Below are positions 25,853 to 33,785 of a stretch of 41,818 bases of DNA, in pieces. The notes under the pieces are model-generated. The model saw nothing but the letters and a program-made list of their open reading frames with translations. It searched no databases and was not told the origin of the DNA. Made by a program: the position numbers and the translations under genes. Origin of the DNA: Bacteroidales bacterium (GTDB taxonomy: Bacteria > Bacteroidota > Bacteroidia > Bacteroidales > JAAYUG01). Position 1 is the stretch's first letter. Each line of letters opens with the position of its first letter. The stretch spans positions 1-41,818 of the forward strand of contig JAAYUG010000029.1 in NCBI GenBank assembly GCA_012517825.1, in the 5' to 3' direction.

Positions 25853-27928
25853 ATGTCAGAACAGAAAAAGTTTATTCCGTTTGTGTCGGCCGAAACAAGG
25901 ATGGCCGAATTTACCCTGAGGGCATTGCTGATCGGACTGGTGCTGGCTGTGGTGCTGGGTGCCGCCAATGCATACCTTGGACTGAAAGCAGGGATGACGA
26001 TTGCAGCCACCTACCCGGCTGCGGTGATAGGGATGGCCATTCTGAAGGCTGTCCGGGGATCGGTGCTGGAAGAAAACTTTGCCCGTACGGTGGGTTCCAT
26101 TGGCGAATCGGTTGCTGCGGGAGCCATTTTCACTCTTCCGGCCTTTTTCATCGCCGGAATCTGGGATCCCTTCTTCACACCAGGACATTATCTGACTTCC
26201 ACGGTTATTCTGATCGCAGGAGGCTTGCTGGGAATCATGTTTGTGGCCCTTCTGCGCCGGGTAATGGTTGAGGATGCCGAACTTCCCTTTCCCGAGAGTG
26301 TTGCAGCCGCTGAAATCCACAAGAGCGGCCGTTCAAGCGGAGGTGGTTCAAAATTCCTTTTCAGTGCCATGGGTATCGGAGCACTAATTCAGGCTCTGGG
26401 ACAAACCAACTTTTTCAAAATCACCTATGACAAGTTTATCACCTTTAAAAGCCAGGTTATTAATAGTACCGCCATCAAAGTAAAGGGAGGCGCCCTGATC
26501 AGCACCCCGGGTGTCAGCCCGGCCTATATGGGGGTTGGGTATATTATCGGACCCCGGCTCGGTGCACTCAACTTCAGCGGCGGCCTCGTAGCATGGGGGT
26601 TGCTTGCCCCTCTGGTCTATTTCTTTATTTCCCCGTACATCACTCCTGAATACCTCAGCGAATGGGCGTCCAATTTTATTGCTGCCTATCCGAAATACTC
26701 CATGGACGAAGCCATAAAGATGGTTTCCTCTCCCACCTACCAGATTTCTCGTATCTGGCTTCTGATCGTACGTCCTGTGGCCATCGGAGGCATGCTGATG
26801 GCGGCCATGTACACCCTTTACCGCATGCGAAAAAGTCTGTTTGCCGGAATTTCCCGTTCCATCTCCGACGTTAAGAAAGCAGCTACCGGAACTACAACTT
26901 CCCTCCGCACGGAACAGGATATTAAGTTCTCATGGATCATGGCTGGTATAGCCCTGGTAGCAATTACCACCTTCCTGATCACCTATTTTGTTTTCAAAAC
27001 TGCATTATTTCCTGCCATTGTGGCTGCCACGGTTTTGATCATCCTGGCATTTTTCTTTGCCGCCATATCCGGATACCTTGTTGGTATTATGGGTTCGAGC
27101 AACAACCCCATCAGCGGGCTTACCCTGACGGCACTGCTGGTTACAGCATTGATCCTTGTGGCCATTGGCGTGAATGCCCAGACAGGTGGGGTGGCAGCTG
27201 TGCTTGGTGTGGCAGCCATTGTTTGCGTTTCGGCAGCCGTTGCCGGCGAAATGCTGCAGGACCTTAAAGCCGGACATATCCTCGGAGGGACCCCCTGGAA
27301 AATGCAGGTGGGCGACATCATTGGCGTAGTGCTGGCAGGCGCTGTTATGTTTATCGTGCTCGACTTTCTGAACAGGGCTGATATTGCCCAGGGCATGCAG
27401 CAGAACTATGTAGGAGGCTTCGGAAGCCGCAACCTTTCAGCCCCCCAGGCAGGTCTGATGGCTATGCTCTCCCGTGGAATCGTGGGAGGAGATATGACCT
27501 GGCCCCTCGTTATTTTCGGCATGTTCTTCGGCTTCGGCCTCATCCTGATGCAGGTAAAAAGCCCCATGCTGGTTGCTGTGGGTATGTACCTCCCTCTGGA
27601 AACCACCTTCGCCATTTTCATCGGAGGCCTTGTGAGAGGGATTGTTGACCTTATGGTGGAAAAACGACAGCTGAACCCTGCTCAGAAAGCCCGTGTAGAA
27701 AACGTAGGCATCCTGCTGGCTTCGGGGCTTATTGCCGGAGAAGCACTTACAGGCCTTGCTTTCGCCCCCTTCCGGATTGCCGGCATTGACCTGAGCCAGA
27801 AATGGTATGAACCCCATGTGCTGATCGGGCTTGTCATTATACTCCTGATCGGTTACCTGCTCGTGCGCGTTCCCCTGCGTAACGCCGGAAGACCTGATGA
27901 ACCAGCTCCTCCGTCAGCCATGATGTAA
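25853..27928 (+). CDS. OPT-family oligopeptide transporter
   Basis: The 691-residue integral membrane protein starts at MSEQKKFIPFVSAETRMAEFT; the upstream in-frame ATG would add an unlikely 28-residue extension through the promoter. It has about 14-16 hydrophobic segments. Conserved OPT features include GAANAYLGLKAGMTIAATYP near the start, SVAAGAIFTLPAFFI, the cytoplasm-facing EDAELPFPESVAAAEIHKS, and MGSSNNPISGLTL in the middle. The bacterial OPT group imports small peptides or metal chelates coupled to protons. PqqD-like and dipeptidase genes follow within short gaps, which favours peptide nutrition. Confidence 0.94.
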   Translation: MSEQKKFIPFVSAETRMAEFTLRALLIGLVLAVVLGAANAYLGLKAGMTIAATYPAAVIGMAILKAVRGSVLEENFARTVGSIGESVAAGAIFTLPAFFIAGIWDPFFTPGHYLTSTVILIAGGLLGIMFVALLRRVMVEDAELPFPESVAAAEIHKSGRSSGGGSKFLFSAMGIGALIQALGQTNFFKITYDKFITFKSQVINSTAIKVKGGALISTPGVSPAYMGVGYIIGPRLGALNFSGGLVAWGLLAPLVYFFISPYITPEYLSEWASNFIAAYPKYSMDEAIKMVSSPTYQISRIWLLIVRPVAIGGMLMAAMYTLYRMRKSLFAGISRSISDVKKAATGTTTSLRTEQDIKFSWIMAGIALVAITTFLITYFVFKTALFPAIVAATVLIILAFFFAAISGYLVGIMGSSNNPISGLTLTALLVTALILVAIGVNAQTGGVAAVLGVAAIVCVSAAVAGEMLQDLKAGHILGGTPWKMQVGDIIGVVLAGAVMFIVLDFLNRADIAQGMQQNYVGGFGSRNLSAPQAGLMAMLSRGIVGGDMTWPLVIFGMFFGFGLILMQVKSPMLVAVGMYLPLETTFAIFIGGLVRGIVDLMVEKRQLNPAQKARVENVGILLASGLIAGEALTGLAFAPFRIAGIDLSQKWYEPHVLIGLVIILLIGYLLVRVPLRNAGRPDEPAPPSAMM

Positions 27929-27945
27929 AAGTTGAAATTTAACCC

Positions 27946-28317
27946 ATGAACTTCTTCAAACGGAGGCGGATTTTGAAAAGTACCAGTTTGCACGACCTGG
28001 TACCGGTGCGCATTGTTACCCGCTGGGAAGAAATATCCACGCCCGGGGGAATAAAAATTGACCTGAAAATTCCCCGCTTCCGGAATGAAAAATTTGCCCG
28101 CTGGTTTCTTCCTGCGGGAAAATCGCCTTATATTACCCTGCACCTCGATGTACGAGGATCAGCTGTATGGCAACGGATCGACGGAAACAAGACCCTTGAA
28201 CAGATTGCTGAAGAACTGAAGGATGTGCTGGGAGAAAATGCCCTGACCCGTACCGGGGATTATTGCTCACGGCTTTATGCCAACGGATACATAACGTTCC
28301 GACAACTTCAGGATTAA
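27946..28317 (+). CDS. PqqD-like small winged-helix protein
   Basis: The 123-residue protein begins with a basic, strand-forming half (about 1-60, with RFRNEKFARWFLP). It ends in a PqqD-like fold: HLDVRGSAVWQRIDGNKTLEQIAEELKD, then a helix and the closing wing GYITFRQLQD. PqqD proteins bind peptide substrates for radical-SAM enzymes, but no such enzyme is encoded here. It lies 17 bp after the OPT transporter and about 26 bp before the dipeptidase, so it belongs to their operon. A role as a peptide-binding or regulatory partner is inference. The N-terminal half is not part of a standard PqqD. Confidence 0.78.
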   Translation: MNFFKRRRILKSTSLHDLVPVRIVTRWEEISTPGGIKIDLKIPRFRNEKFARWFLPAGKSPYITLHLDVRGSAVWQRIDGNKTLEQIAEELKDVLGENALTRTGDYCSRLYANGYITFRQLQD

Positions 28318-28343
28318 AATATTAACCTTAAATGCCTAACATT

Positions 28344-29804
28344 ATGAGCAATGAAATACTGAATCTCGAACCGCGGAATGTGTGGAAGCACTTCTACAGC
28401 CTTACCCAGATTCCGCGTCCTTCAAAAAAGGAAGGAAAAGCTGTTCAGTTTGTAAAGGACTTTGGCCGGCAGCTTGGCCTGGAAACACATGTAGATGAGG
28501 TGGGTAATGTGGTGATCAGGAAACCGGCCACCCCCGGTATGGAAAACAGGAAAATGGTTACCCTGCAGTGCCATCTCGACATGGTTCCCCAGAAAAATGA
28601 GGGAACACAGCATGACTTCGAAAAGGATCCTATCACCCCGTATGTTGACGGCGAATGGGTAAAGGCAAAGGGCACAACCCTCGGCTCCGATAACGGGATG
28701 GGTGTTGCTGCGGCCCTTGCTATCCTCGAATCGAAAGACATTCCGCATGGCCCCATCGAAGCCCTGTTTACAGTGGACGAAGAAACGGGCATGACCGGAG
28801 CGTTTGCCCTTAAACCCGGACTCCTGAAAGGCGATATCCTCATCAACCTCGATTCGGAAGACGAGGGCGAACTGTACATTGGCTGTGCCGGCGGTATGGA
28901 TGCTGTTATTCAGATTCCTTACCTTGAAATTCCTGTTCCCGAAGAACATATACCCTACAAACTCTCACTCACCGGGCTAAAAGGCGGGCATTCAGGCCTC
29001 GATATAAACCTGGGCCGTGCCAATGCAAATAAGCTGCTGTTCCGCTTCCTGAACTTCGGGAATGATGAACTCGACATCCACATTGCTTCCGTTAACGGCG
29101 GAACCCTGCGCAATGCCATCCCCAGGGAAGCCTTTGCCGTGGTTATGGTACCGGAAGACCGTCAGCAGGCATTTCTTGAAGCAGTTAAAAAATATGAAAA
29201 AATCTTCCAGGCAGAATATAACCAGACGGAACCGGATCTTAAGTTCTCTGCAGAAAAAACGGAAAAACCTGAACGCATACTAAACCCCTCAGGGCAAACC
29301 AGGCTGATCAAATCGGTCTACGGATGCCCGAACGGAGTAATACGCATGAGCGACAGCGTGCCCGGACTGGTGGAAACATCCACCAACCTTGCTGTTGTAA
29401 GAACTGAAAAAGGAGGAGCCATAGTCCAGTGCCTCCTGAGAAGTTCTGTCGATTCAGCTAAGGAAGACGTGGGGCAGATGATCAGAAGCGTCTTTGAACT
29501 GGCCGGGGCTGAAGTAAAACTCGAAGGAGGCTACCCGGGATGGAAACCAAATCCCGACTCGGCTATACTTAAAACCATGAAAAACGTGTACAAAAACATG
29601 TTTGGAAAAGAACCCGAGGTTAAGGCAGTCCATGCGGGCCTTGAGTGCGGACTCATCGGAGGCATTTATCCCAATATGGATATGATCTCCTGCGGCCCAA
29701 CCATCCGCCATCCGCATTCACCGGATGAAAAGGTACACATACCCAGCGTGGAGAAGTTTTGGAAATTTCTCGTTGAGACCCTGAAAAATATCCCGGCAAA
29801 ATAA
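28344..29804 (+). CDS. pepD: Aminoacyl-histidine dipeptidase (PepD, M20 family)
   Basis: The 486-residue cytosolic metallopeptidase hydrolyses dipeptides, often with C-terminal His. The start MSNEILNLEPRNVW is typical; an ATG four codons earlier (28332) is possible. Metal ligands are visible as His/Asp in LQCHLDMVPQK, Asp in TLGSDNGMG, the catalytic Glu pair in VDEETGMTGAF, Asp in NLDSEDEGE and a late His in TIRHPHSPDEKV. The dimerisation lid contains GLKGGHSGLDINLGRANANK. Length matches E. coli PepD. Placed after an OPT transporter it would digest imported peptides. A hairpin terminator follows. Confidence 0.95.
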   Translation: MSNEILNLEPRNVWKHFYSLTQIPRPSKKEGKAVQFVKDFGRQLGLETHVDEVGNVVIRKPATPGMENRKMVTLQCHLDMVPQKNEGTQHDFEKDPITPYVDGEWVKAKGTTLGSDNGMGVAAALAILESKDIPHGPIEALFTVDEETGMTGAFALKPGLLKGDILINLDSEDEGELYIGCAGGMDAVIQIPYLEIPVPEEHIPYKLSLTGLKGGHSGLDINLGRANANKLLFRFLNFGNDELDIHIASVNGGTLRNAIPREAFAVVMVPEDRQQAFLEAVKKYEKIFQAEYNQTEPDLKFSAEKTEKPERILNPSGQTRLIKSVYGCPNGVIRMSDSVPGLVETSTNLAVVRTEKGGAIVQCLLRSSVDSAKEDVGQMIRSVFELAGAEVKLEGGYPGWKPNPDSAILKTMKNVYKNMFGKEPEVKAVHAGLECGLIGGIYPNMDMISCGPTIRHPHSPDEKVHIPSVEKFWKFLVETLKNIPAK

Positions 29805-29829
29805 AAAATGACATATTCCCGGGAAAAGT

Positions 29830-29868
29830 GATGAGCCGGCTGGTAAAAACAATACCAACCGGCTCATC
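29830..29868. terminator. Bidirectional terminator hairpin between pepD and crp
   Basis: A 16-bp stem with a single C-A mismatch (29830-29845 with 29853-29868; GATGAGCCGG on the left arm) closes a 7-nt loop. Tails are only moderately T-rich on both sides. It lies between two convergent genes and probably serves both. Confidence 0.75.
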
Positions 29869-29881
29869 CTTATCTTACGGT

Positions 29882-30559
29882 TCATCCTTTGGAACTTATC
29901 TCCTTCAGAATCTCCTTGTTTTTTAACTGTACTTTTTTCCCTTCCAGTTGTATTATGCCATCATTCTCAAACTCAGCTATTACCCTGCTTACACTCTCAC
30001 GGGTAGCATCGACAAGATTCCCGAGTTCTTCCTGTGTAAGAGGAATGCTGAACGAATCTGCGTTAAAAATCCGTTCTGAAAATTCAAGCAGAACATCGGC
30101 AATTTTACCTCGTATCTGTTTCTGCGTACGATTGGCACACCGGTAAAACACCTCCAGCTCGTTACGGCATAGTTCAATCATAATTTCGTATGCAAAATCT
30201 GAATTACTTTTCAGAAGTTGTTTAAAAGTGCCCATATCAATAAAACATACTTCCGAACGTTCAATGGCTGTTACAGAATACTGGTTTATTTTATCGCCGA
30301 AAGTCGTCGGTAAGCCAAGGTAACCGGGAGCCTTAACGATACGGACAATCTGATCGTGATGCGGCCCGTTAATATGCACTTTGACAAGCCCGCTGCGCAA
30401 ATAGGCAACATTTGTCGAAAACACTCCCTGCCTGATAATCGAGTCCCCCCTGTTAAATGATGCCGTAATGCAATTGAAGGAAAGCTGTTCAATCTCCGAA
30501 TCCCGAAGCCGGGCAGCAGCACGGGATTTGATCGAACAATTTTTGCAGGAAAGTTCCAT
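29882..30559 (-). CDS. Crp/Fnr-family transcriptional regulator
   Basis: The 225-residue regulator has a cyclic-nucleotide-binding-like sensor domain (about 15-125), a dimerisation helix, and a C-terminal winged helix. The HTH reads LTQEELGNLVDATRESVSR. Its recognition helix has Arg187, Glu188 and Arg192 in the positions that CRP uses to read TGTGA, which matches the site at 30676-30691. The N-terminus carries a Cys5-x2-Cys8 pair (ELSCKNCSIKS) and other cysteines (30, 105, 131, 141), so a redox or metal-sensing role is possible. The pattern is not that of E. coli FNR. It is divergent from the DsrE/TusA/Qmo-like operon and is its likely regulator. The effector is unknown. Confidence 0.93.
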   Translation of the reverse strand: MELSCKNCSIKSRAAARLRDSEIEQLSFNCITASFNRGDSIIRQGVFSTNVAYLRSGLVKVHINGPHHDQIVRIVKAPGYLGLPTTFGDKINQYSVTAIERSEVCFIDMGTFKQLLKSNSDFAYEIMIELCRNELEVFYRCANRTQKQIRGKIADVLLEFSERIFNADSFSIPLTQEELGNLVDATRESVSRVIAEFENDGIIQLEGKKVQLKNKEILKEISSKG

Positions 30560-30660
30560 GGAAAAGTGAGTTTTTTGTACCAGAGTATTGAATGTATATA
30601 ACTGATTATCAGATACTTAATACATCATTAACGCATTTAATTAATAAACTTTTCAGAGCC

Positions 30661-30691
30661 CAAAAGTAACCTTTTTGTGATATACATCACA
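30661..30691 (-). promoter_or_regulatory. Predicted promoter of the Crp/Fnr gene
   Basis: Read on the minus strand, TACTTTTG (30668-30661) fits TAnnTTTG. TGTG (30691-30688) is a three-of-four match to -33 TTTG at 19-bp spacing. The -33 element lies inside the regulator's own predicted binding site. The start would be near 30654. Confidence 0.5.
30676..30691. promoter_or_regulatory. Crp/Fnr-type operator TGTGA-N6-TCACA
   Basis: TGTGATATACATCACA is an exact match to the half-sites and spacing bound by CRP-type proteins; the arms are perfect over 6 bp. It is centred about 120 bp from both flanking start codons. The recognition helix of the divergent regulator (R-E-x3-R) is compatible with TGTGA. 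It overlaps the probable crp -33 element and lies upstream of the probable dsrE promoter, so repression of crp and activation of the operon are both plausible. Confidence 0.75.
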
Positions 30692-30759
30692 TTTCTTTTT
30701 AAACTACTTTACAACAGAAACTGTAAAACTCAGGCCGGATTTGCCTTCTTTTGTTAGCC

Positions 30760-30779
30760 AAATAACAATACTGTTATTT
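30760..30779. promoter_or_regulatory. Second palindrome in the operon leader
   Basis: Two perfect 8-bp arms AAATAACA and TGTTATTT enclose the spacer ATAC. The same four bases form the centre of the TGTGA site. It lies 23 bp before the dsrE start codon, at or just after the likely transcription start (a TTCTTTTG -7-like motif is at 30746-30753). It could be an operator for a second regulator or a 5' UTR hairpin. No T-run follows, so it is not a terminator. Confidence 0.6.
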
Positions 30780-30802
30780 TAATCACAAAAAAACCTAATA
30801 CT

Positions 30803-31228
30803 ATGAAAAACAAAAAGTTATGCATTGGACTTTACACAGGCAGCGTTGATAAACTGACCGCTGCGGGAATTATACTTAGTGGCGCAGTTGCCAACGATAT
30901 GGAAGTTGACATCTATGTCCTTCTTCAGGCAGCCAGGGCTTTCAGAAAAGACATCGGCGACAATGCCGACAAACTGAACATGGCTGAAAATGCTGAACTT
31001 AAGGAAGAATTTCTGGCTTCATTAAAGAAGCTCAACGTAAAGACCTGGGTTGAATTTTTTAAAGAAGCTAAAGCCCTTGCCAACGTTAAAATTCACATTT
31101 GCGGGACGGCAGGGAAAATATGGGGCGCTGAAAAACTGGACGATTTTATTGAACTGGCCGATGATATTGTTGGTATTGGGGCATACATACAGGCGGCTGA
31201 AGAAGCAGATGTAAACTTATTTATTTAA
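30803..31228 (+). CDS. DsrE-family sulfur-transfer protein
   Basis: The first gene of the operon encodes a 141-residue soluble DsrE-fold protein. The family signature is visible in the opening strand-turn (LCIGLYTGSVDKLTAAGII), the second strand DVEIYVLL-type (EVDIYVLLQAARAF) and the ending VGIGAYIQAAEEADVNLFI. A candidate persulfide-carrying cysteine is Cys100 in VKIHICGTAGKIWG; Cys7 is the only other one. DsrE proteins pass sulfane sulfur between carriers such as TusA and rhodanese. The gap to the next gene is 13 bp. An insertion of about 25 residues (about 47-75) follows the second strand. Confidence 0.87.
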   Translation: MKNKKLCIGLYTGSVDKLTAAGIILSGAVANDMEVDIYVLLQAARAFRKDIGDNADKLNMAENAELKEEFLASLKKLNVKTWVEFFKEAKALANVKIHICGTAGKIWGAEKLDDFIELADDIVGIGAYIQAAEEADVNLFI

Positions 31229-31241
31229 CTCCATTAACTTC

Positions 31242-31796
31242 ATGGAAACAGGTATTACGAACATTCAGGCCCAGATTGAGGAGTTGAAAGCAAGAATTGC
31301 CTTTCTCGAAAATTCAAGGAAAGATTGCCTTTCTATCGCTGTTATTTCCGGAGACCTTGACCGCATTCTGGCCACAATGATCATCGCCCTCGCAGCTGCT
31401 GCGATGGACACAAAGGTGAAGCTGTTCTTTTCCTTCTGGTCGCTGGCGGCATTGCGCGATCCACAAAAAAAAGCAAAAAATAAAGATTTTATTTCCAAAA
31501 TGTTTGGTGTAATGCTTCCAAAGGGCAAAAATAAGCTTCCTCTTTCGCGAATGAATATGGCAGGCATGGGGCCTGCAATGATCAAATACCTGATGAAGAA
31601 ACAGAATGTTCTGTCGCTGGATGAAATGTTTCGGCAGGCTGAAGAGCTTGGGATTGAAATTACCGTGTGCGAAATGTCAATGAACCTGATGGGTTTTAAA
31701 AAAGAAGAACTTATTGATTACAAACATCTCCGCTTTGCCGGAGCGGCAACATTTGTCAGCGAAGCAAACGAAAGCACCATGCAATTATTTATTTGA
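31242..31796 (+). CDS. DsrE/DsrF/DrsH-like (DsrE2-type) protein
   Basis: The 184-residue protein starts with a short coiled coil (about 5-26, QAQIEELKARIAFLEN). The DsrE2-type body follows: SIAVISGDLDRILATMIIAL, the aromatic strand VKLFFSFWSLAAL, the basic loop MLPKGKNKLPLSRMNMAGMG, and GIEITVCEMSMNLMGFKKEEL. Cys143 in TVCEMS matches the conserved active-site cysteine of the group. Hydrophobic stretches suggest possible membrane contact, as described for some DsrE2 proteins. With DsrE and TusA-like neighbours, it probably receives and passes sulfane sulfur. Translation start uses the ATG at 31242; the frame ends 26 bp before the TusA-type gene. Confidence 0.88.
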   Translation: METGITNIQAQIEELKARIAFLENSRKDCLSIAVISGDLDRILATMIIALAAAAMDTKVKLFFSFWSLAALRDPQKKAKNKDFISKMFGVMLPKGKNKLPLSRMNMAGMGPAMIKYLMKKQNVLSLDEMFRQAEELGIEITVCEMSMNLMGFKKEELIDYKHLRFAGAATFVSEANESTMQLFI

Positions 31797-31822
31797 ATAT
31801 CCACCATTAAAAAACAATTAGT

Positions 31823-32074
31823 ATGACAACTGATGAATTAAAAAACCTCCAACCGGCAAGAACCGTTGATGCCCGTGGCACCGCATGTCCCGGCCCACTC
31901 CTTGAAGCAAAAAAAGCTATTGGCACCATTAAACCGGGCGACATCATGGAAGTCCTCTCGGCCGATGAAGGAACTAAAGTAGACATACCAAAATGGTGCA
32001 CTAAACAGGGACACGAATACCTTGGCACCATTGATGAGAGCGGGTATTACCGTATTTTTCTGAGAAAAAAATAA
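31823..32074 (+). CDS. TusA-family sulfur carrier
   Basis: The 83-residue protein has the TusA/SirA fold with the invariant motif Cys22-Pro-x-Pro in ARGTACPGPLLEAKKAI. The end shows the family's GTKVDIPKWCTKQGHEYLG. Cys22 would carry a persulfide. TusA proteins work in tRNA thiolation, molybdenum cofactor synthesis or dissimilatory sulfur metabolism. The operon with DsrE-type and Hdr/Qmo-type genes points to the last. It lies between the DsrE2-type gene and the MvhD-like gene with a 5-bp gap downstream. Confidence 0.94.
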   Translation: MTTDELKNLQPARTVDARGTACPGPLLEAKKAIGTIKPGDIMEVLSADEGTKVDIPKWCTKQGHEYLGTIDESGYYRIFLRKK

Positions 32075-32079
32075 AGAAT

Positions 32080-32481
32080 ATGCCAGTAGCCAGTGGAAAA
32101 GCCAAAATACTGGTTTTTTCAACAGAAAAAATATCCGATCCGGCCATCGATATGGCCGGATTGCTTAAGTTGCACTATCCGTCAACGGTTTATACCATCT
32201 CGGTACCGTGTTCCAGCAGCATTAAACCCCGCTGGATTCTGCACGCTTATGCAAAAGGATTTGACGGTGTATTTATTGCCGCCGACGGAAGTGACTGTCC
32301 CTATGATGAATCCTGTACTGAAAAGACTGGGAACATAGTTGCTGCAACGCAGGAATTGATGAAAGAGCAGCAGATTGATCCGGCGCGATTGCGGATGGCA
32401 GCTATCTGCTCCGTTTGCAGTGAAGCTTTTGTCAGACAAATAAAATCATTTAGCGAATATCTGAGTAAAACTAGACAATAA
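32080..32481 (+). CDS. MvhD-like (hydrogenase iron-sulfur subunit family) protein, divergent
   Basis: The 133 residues resemble the delta subunit of F420-non-reducing hydrogenase, also found at the C-terminus of QmoB. The landmark CSGRVDP appears as CSSSIKP (Cys44). FILxAF is WILHAYAKGFDGVFIAADG, and GDCHY is SDCPY (Cys73). The N-terminal CNWC pair of MvhD is missing, while Cys79 and a CxxC (Cys110/Cys113) are present. The cluster type may therefore differ. In known complexes this module hands electrons to an HdrA-type flavoprotein; the next two genes encode such proteins. The stop is 2 bp from the next ATG. Family call is fairly sure, redox function inferred. Confidence 0.8.
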   Translation: MPVASGKAKILVFSTEKISDPAIDMAGLLKLHYPSTVYTISVPCSSSIKPRWILHAYAKGFDGVFIAADGSDCPYDESCTEKTGNIVAATQELMKEQQIDPARLRMAAICSVCSEAFVRQIKSFSEYLSKTRQ

Positions 32482-32483
32482 TT

Positions 32484-33785
32484 ATGGAGAACAACCGGAG
32501 AGAGGCATCCTATGATGCACTGGTTGTCGGCGGGGGAATTGCAGGAATCGAAACAGCCCTGAATATTGCCAACAACGGATTTAAAGTATTACTGGTCGAA
32601 AAGGATCTTTCCATCGGCGGAAAAATGATCCTGCTCAGTAAAGTATTCCCCACACTCGACTGTGCGGCCTGCATTACCACGCCCAAAGTCTCGGAAGTTT
32701 CGAGGCATCCCGGAATAACCATTTTCACTTCGGCTGAAGTTCAATCGGTGGAAAAATCAGGAGACAAGGTTTTTACAGCCAGCATACGGAAAAAACCGCG
32801 GTATGTCATTGCCGAAGACTGTACGGGTTGCCAGCTGTGCGAACAGGCCTGCCCCGTTATTACTACCGATGAATATCAGATGAACCTGGTTGGCCGAAAA
32901 GCCGCATTCATTCCTTTCAGCATTGCCAGCCCGCGGGTTGCAGCCATCGATATGGAAAACTGTACCCTGTGCGGAGCATGCGAGAAAGTCTGCCCAACAA
33001 AATGCATCGATTTTACACAAACCGAAGAGTACCTGAACGTGGAGGTAAAAACGGTAATTATTGCCACCGGTTTTACTCTCTTCGATCCTCTTCGCATACC
33101 CCGTTATGGCTTTGGCCTTTATAAAAATGTCATCACCTCCATGCAGATGGAACGGCAACTTGCTCCCACAAGACCATTTCACACTATTCTCAGGCCGGGA
33201 GACGGCAAAGTACCCGATAAAGTGGCGTACGTTCTGTGCACGGGGAGCCGCGATGCGACCATCGGCAATCCGGTCTGTTCTCAGATCTGCTGCATGTATT
33301 CTGTTAAACAGGCTCAGCTCCTGATGGGTGCTTTACCTATGGCCGATGTCACCATTTATTACATCGACATCAGAGCCTTCGGTAAAGGATTCAACGAATT
33401 CTATCAACAGGCACAGGGAATGGGCGTAAATTTTGTCAAAGGAAAGGTGGCCAAAATCGTTGAAAAAGACAATGGAAATCTTTTACTGCGGTACGAAGAC
33501 ATTCTCAGCGGAACTGTGCGTGAAGCAGAGCATGATCTGGTTGTTCTCTCTGTCGGAGTTTTACCGAACCAGGAACCTCTGAAATATTTTCCCGATGCAA
33601 GCCTTCAGTCGGACAACTTTCATTTTGTCAGGCAGATGGATCCCCTGGCATCGCCCTCTGTCACCTCCATCCCCGGGGTATTTGTAGCAGGAACTGCATC
33701 GGGGCCAATGGACATACCTGATTCCATCCTCTCTGCAGGCTCAGCTTCTGCTGAAGCAATCAGTTACATAAGCGAGAAAAAATGA
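32484..33785 (+). CDS. HdrA-like flavin and iron-sulfur protein (QmoA-like)
   Basis: The 433-residue protein has an N-terminal FAD Rossmann motif (GGGIAG, 17-22), followed by the HdrA hallmark FPTLDCAACITTPKVSEV (Cys60/Cys63). Two ferredoxin clusters follow, at Cys113/116/119/123 and Cys160/163/166/170. A second half holds AYVLCTGSRDATIGNPVCSQICCMYS, and the end has PGVFVAGTASGPMDIPDSI. Length (433) equals QmoA rather than full HdrA, which carries an N-terminal extension. It would accept electrons through FAD and pass them along the iron-sulfur chain. The stop overlaps the next start by 4 bp. Assignment to HdrA/QmoA is firm; its electron partners are inference. Confidence 0.92.
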   Translation: MENNRREASYDALVVGGGIAGIETALNIANNGFKVLLVEKDLSIGGKMILLSKVFPTLDCAACITTPKVSEVSRHPGITIFTSAEVQSVEKSGDKVFTASIRKKPRYVIAEDCTGCQLCEQACPVITTDEYQMNLVGRKAAFIPFSIASPRVAAIDMENCTLCGACEKVCPTKCIDFTQTEEYLNVEVKTVIIATGFTLFDPLRIPRYGFGLYKNVITSMQMERQLAPTRPFHTILRPGDGKVPDKVAYVLCTGSRDATIGNPVCSQICCMYSVKQAQLLMGALPMADVTIYYIDIRAFGKGFNEFYQQAQGMGVNFVKGKVAKIVEKDNGNLLLRYEDILSGTVREAEHDLVVLSVGVLPNQEPLKYFPDASLQSDNFHFVRQMDPLASPSVTSIPGVFVAGTASGPMDIPDSILSAGSASAEAISYISEKK

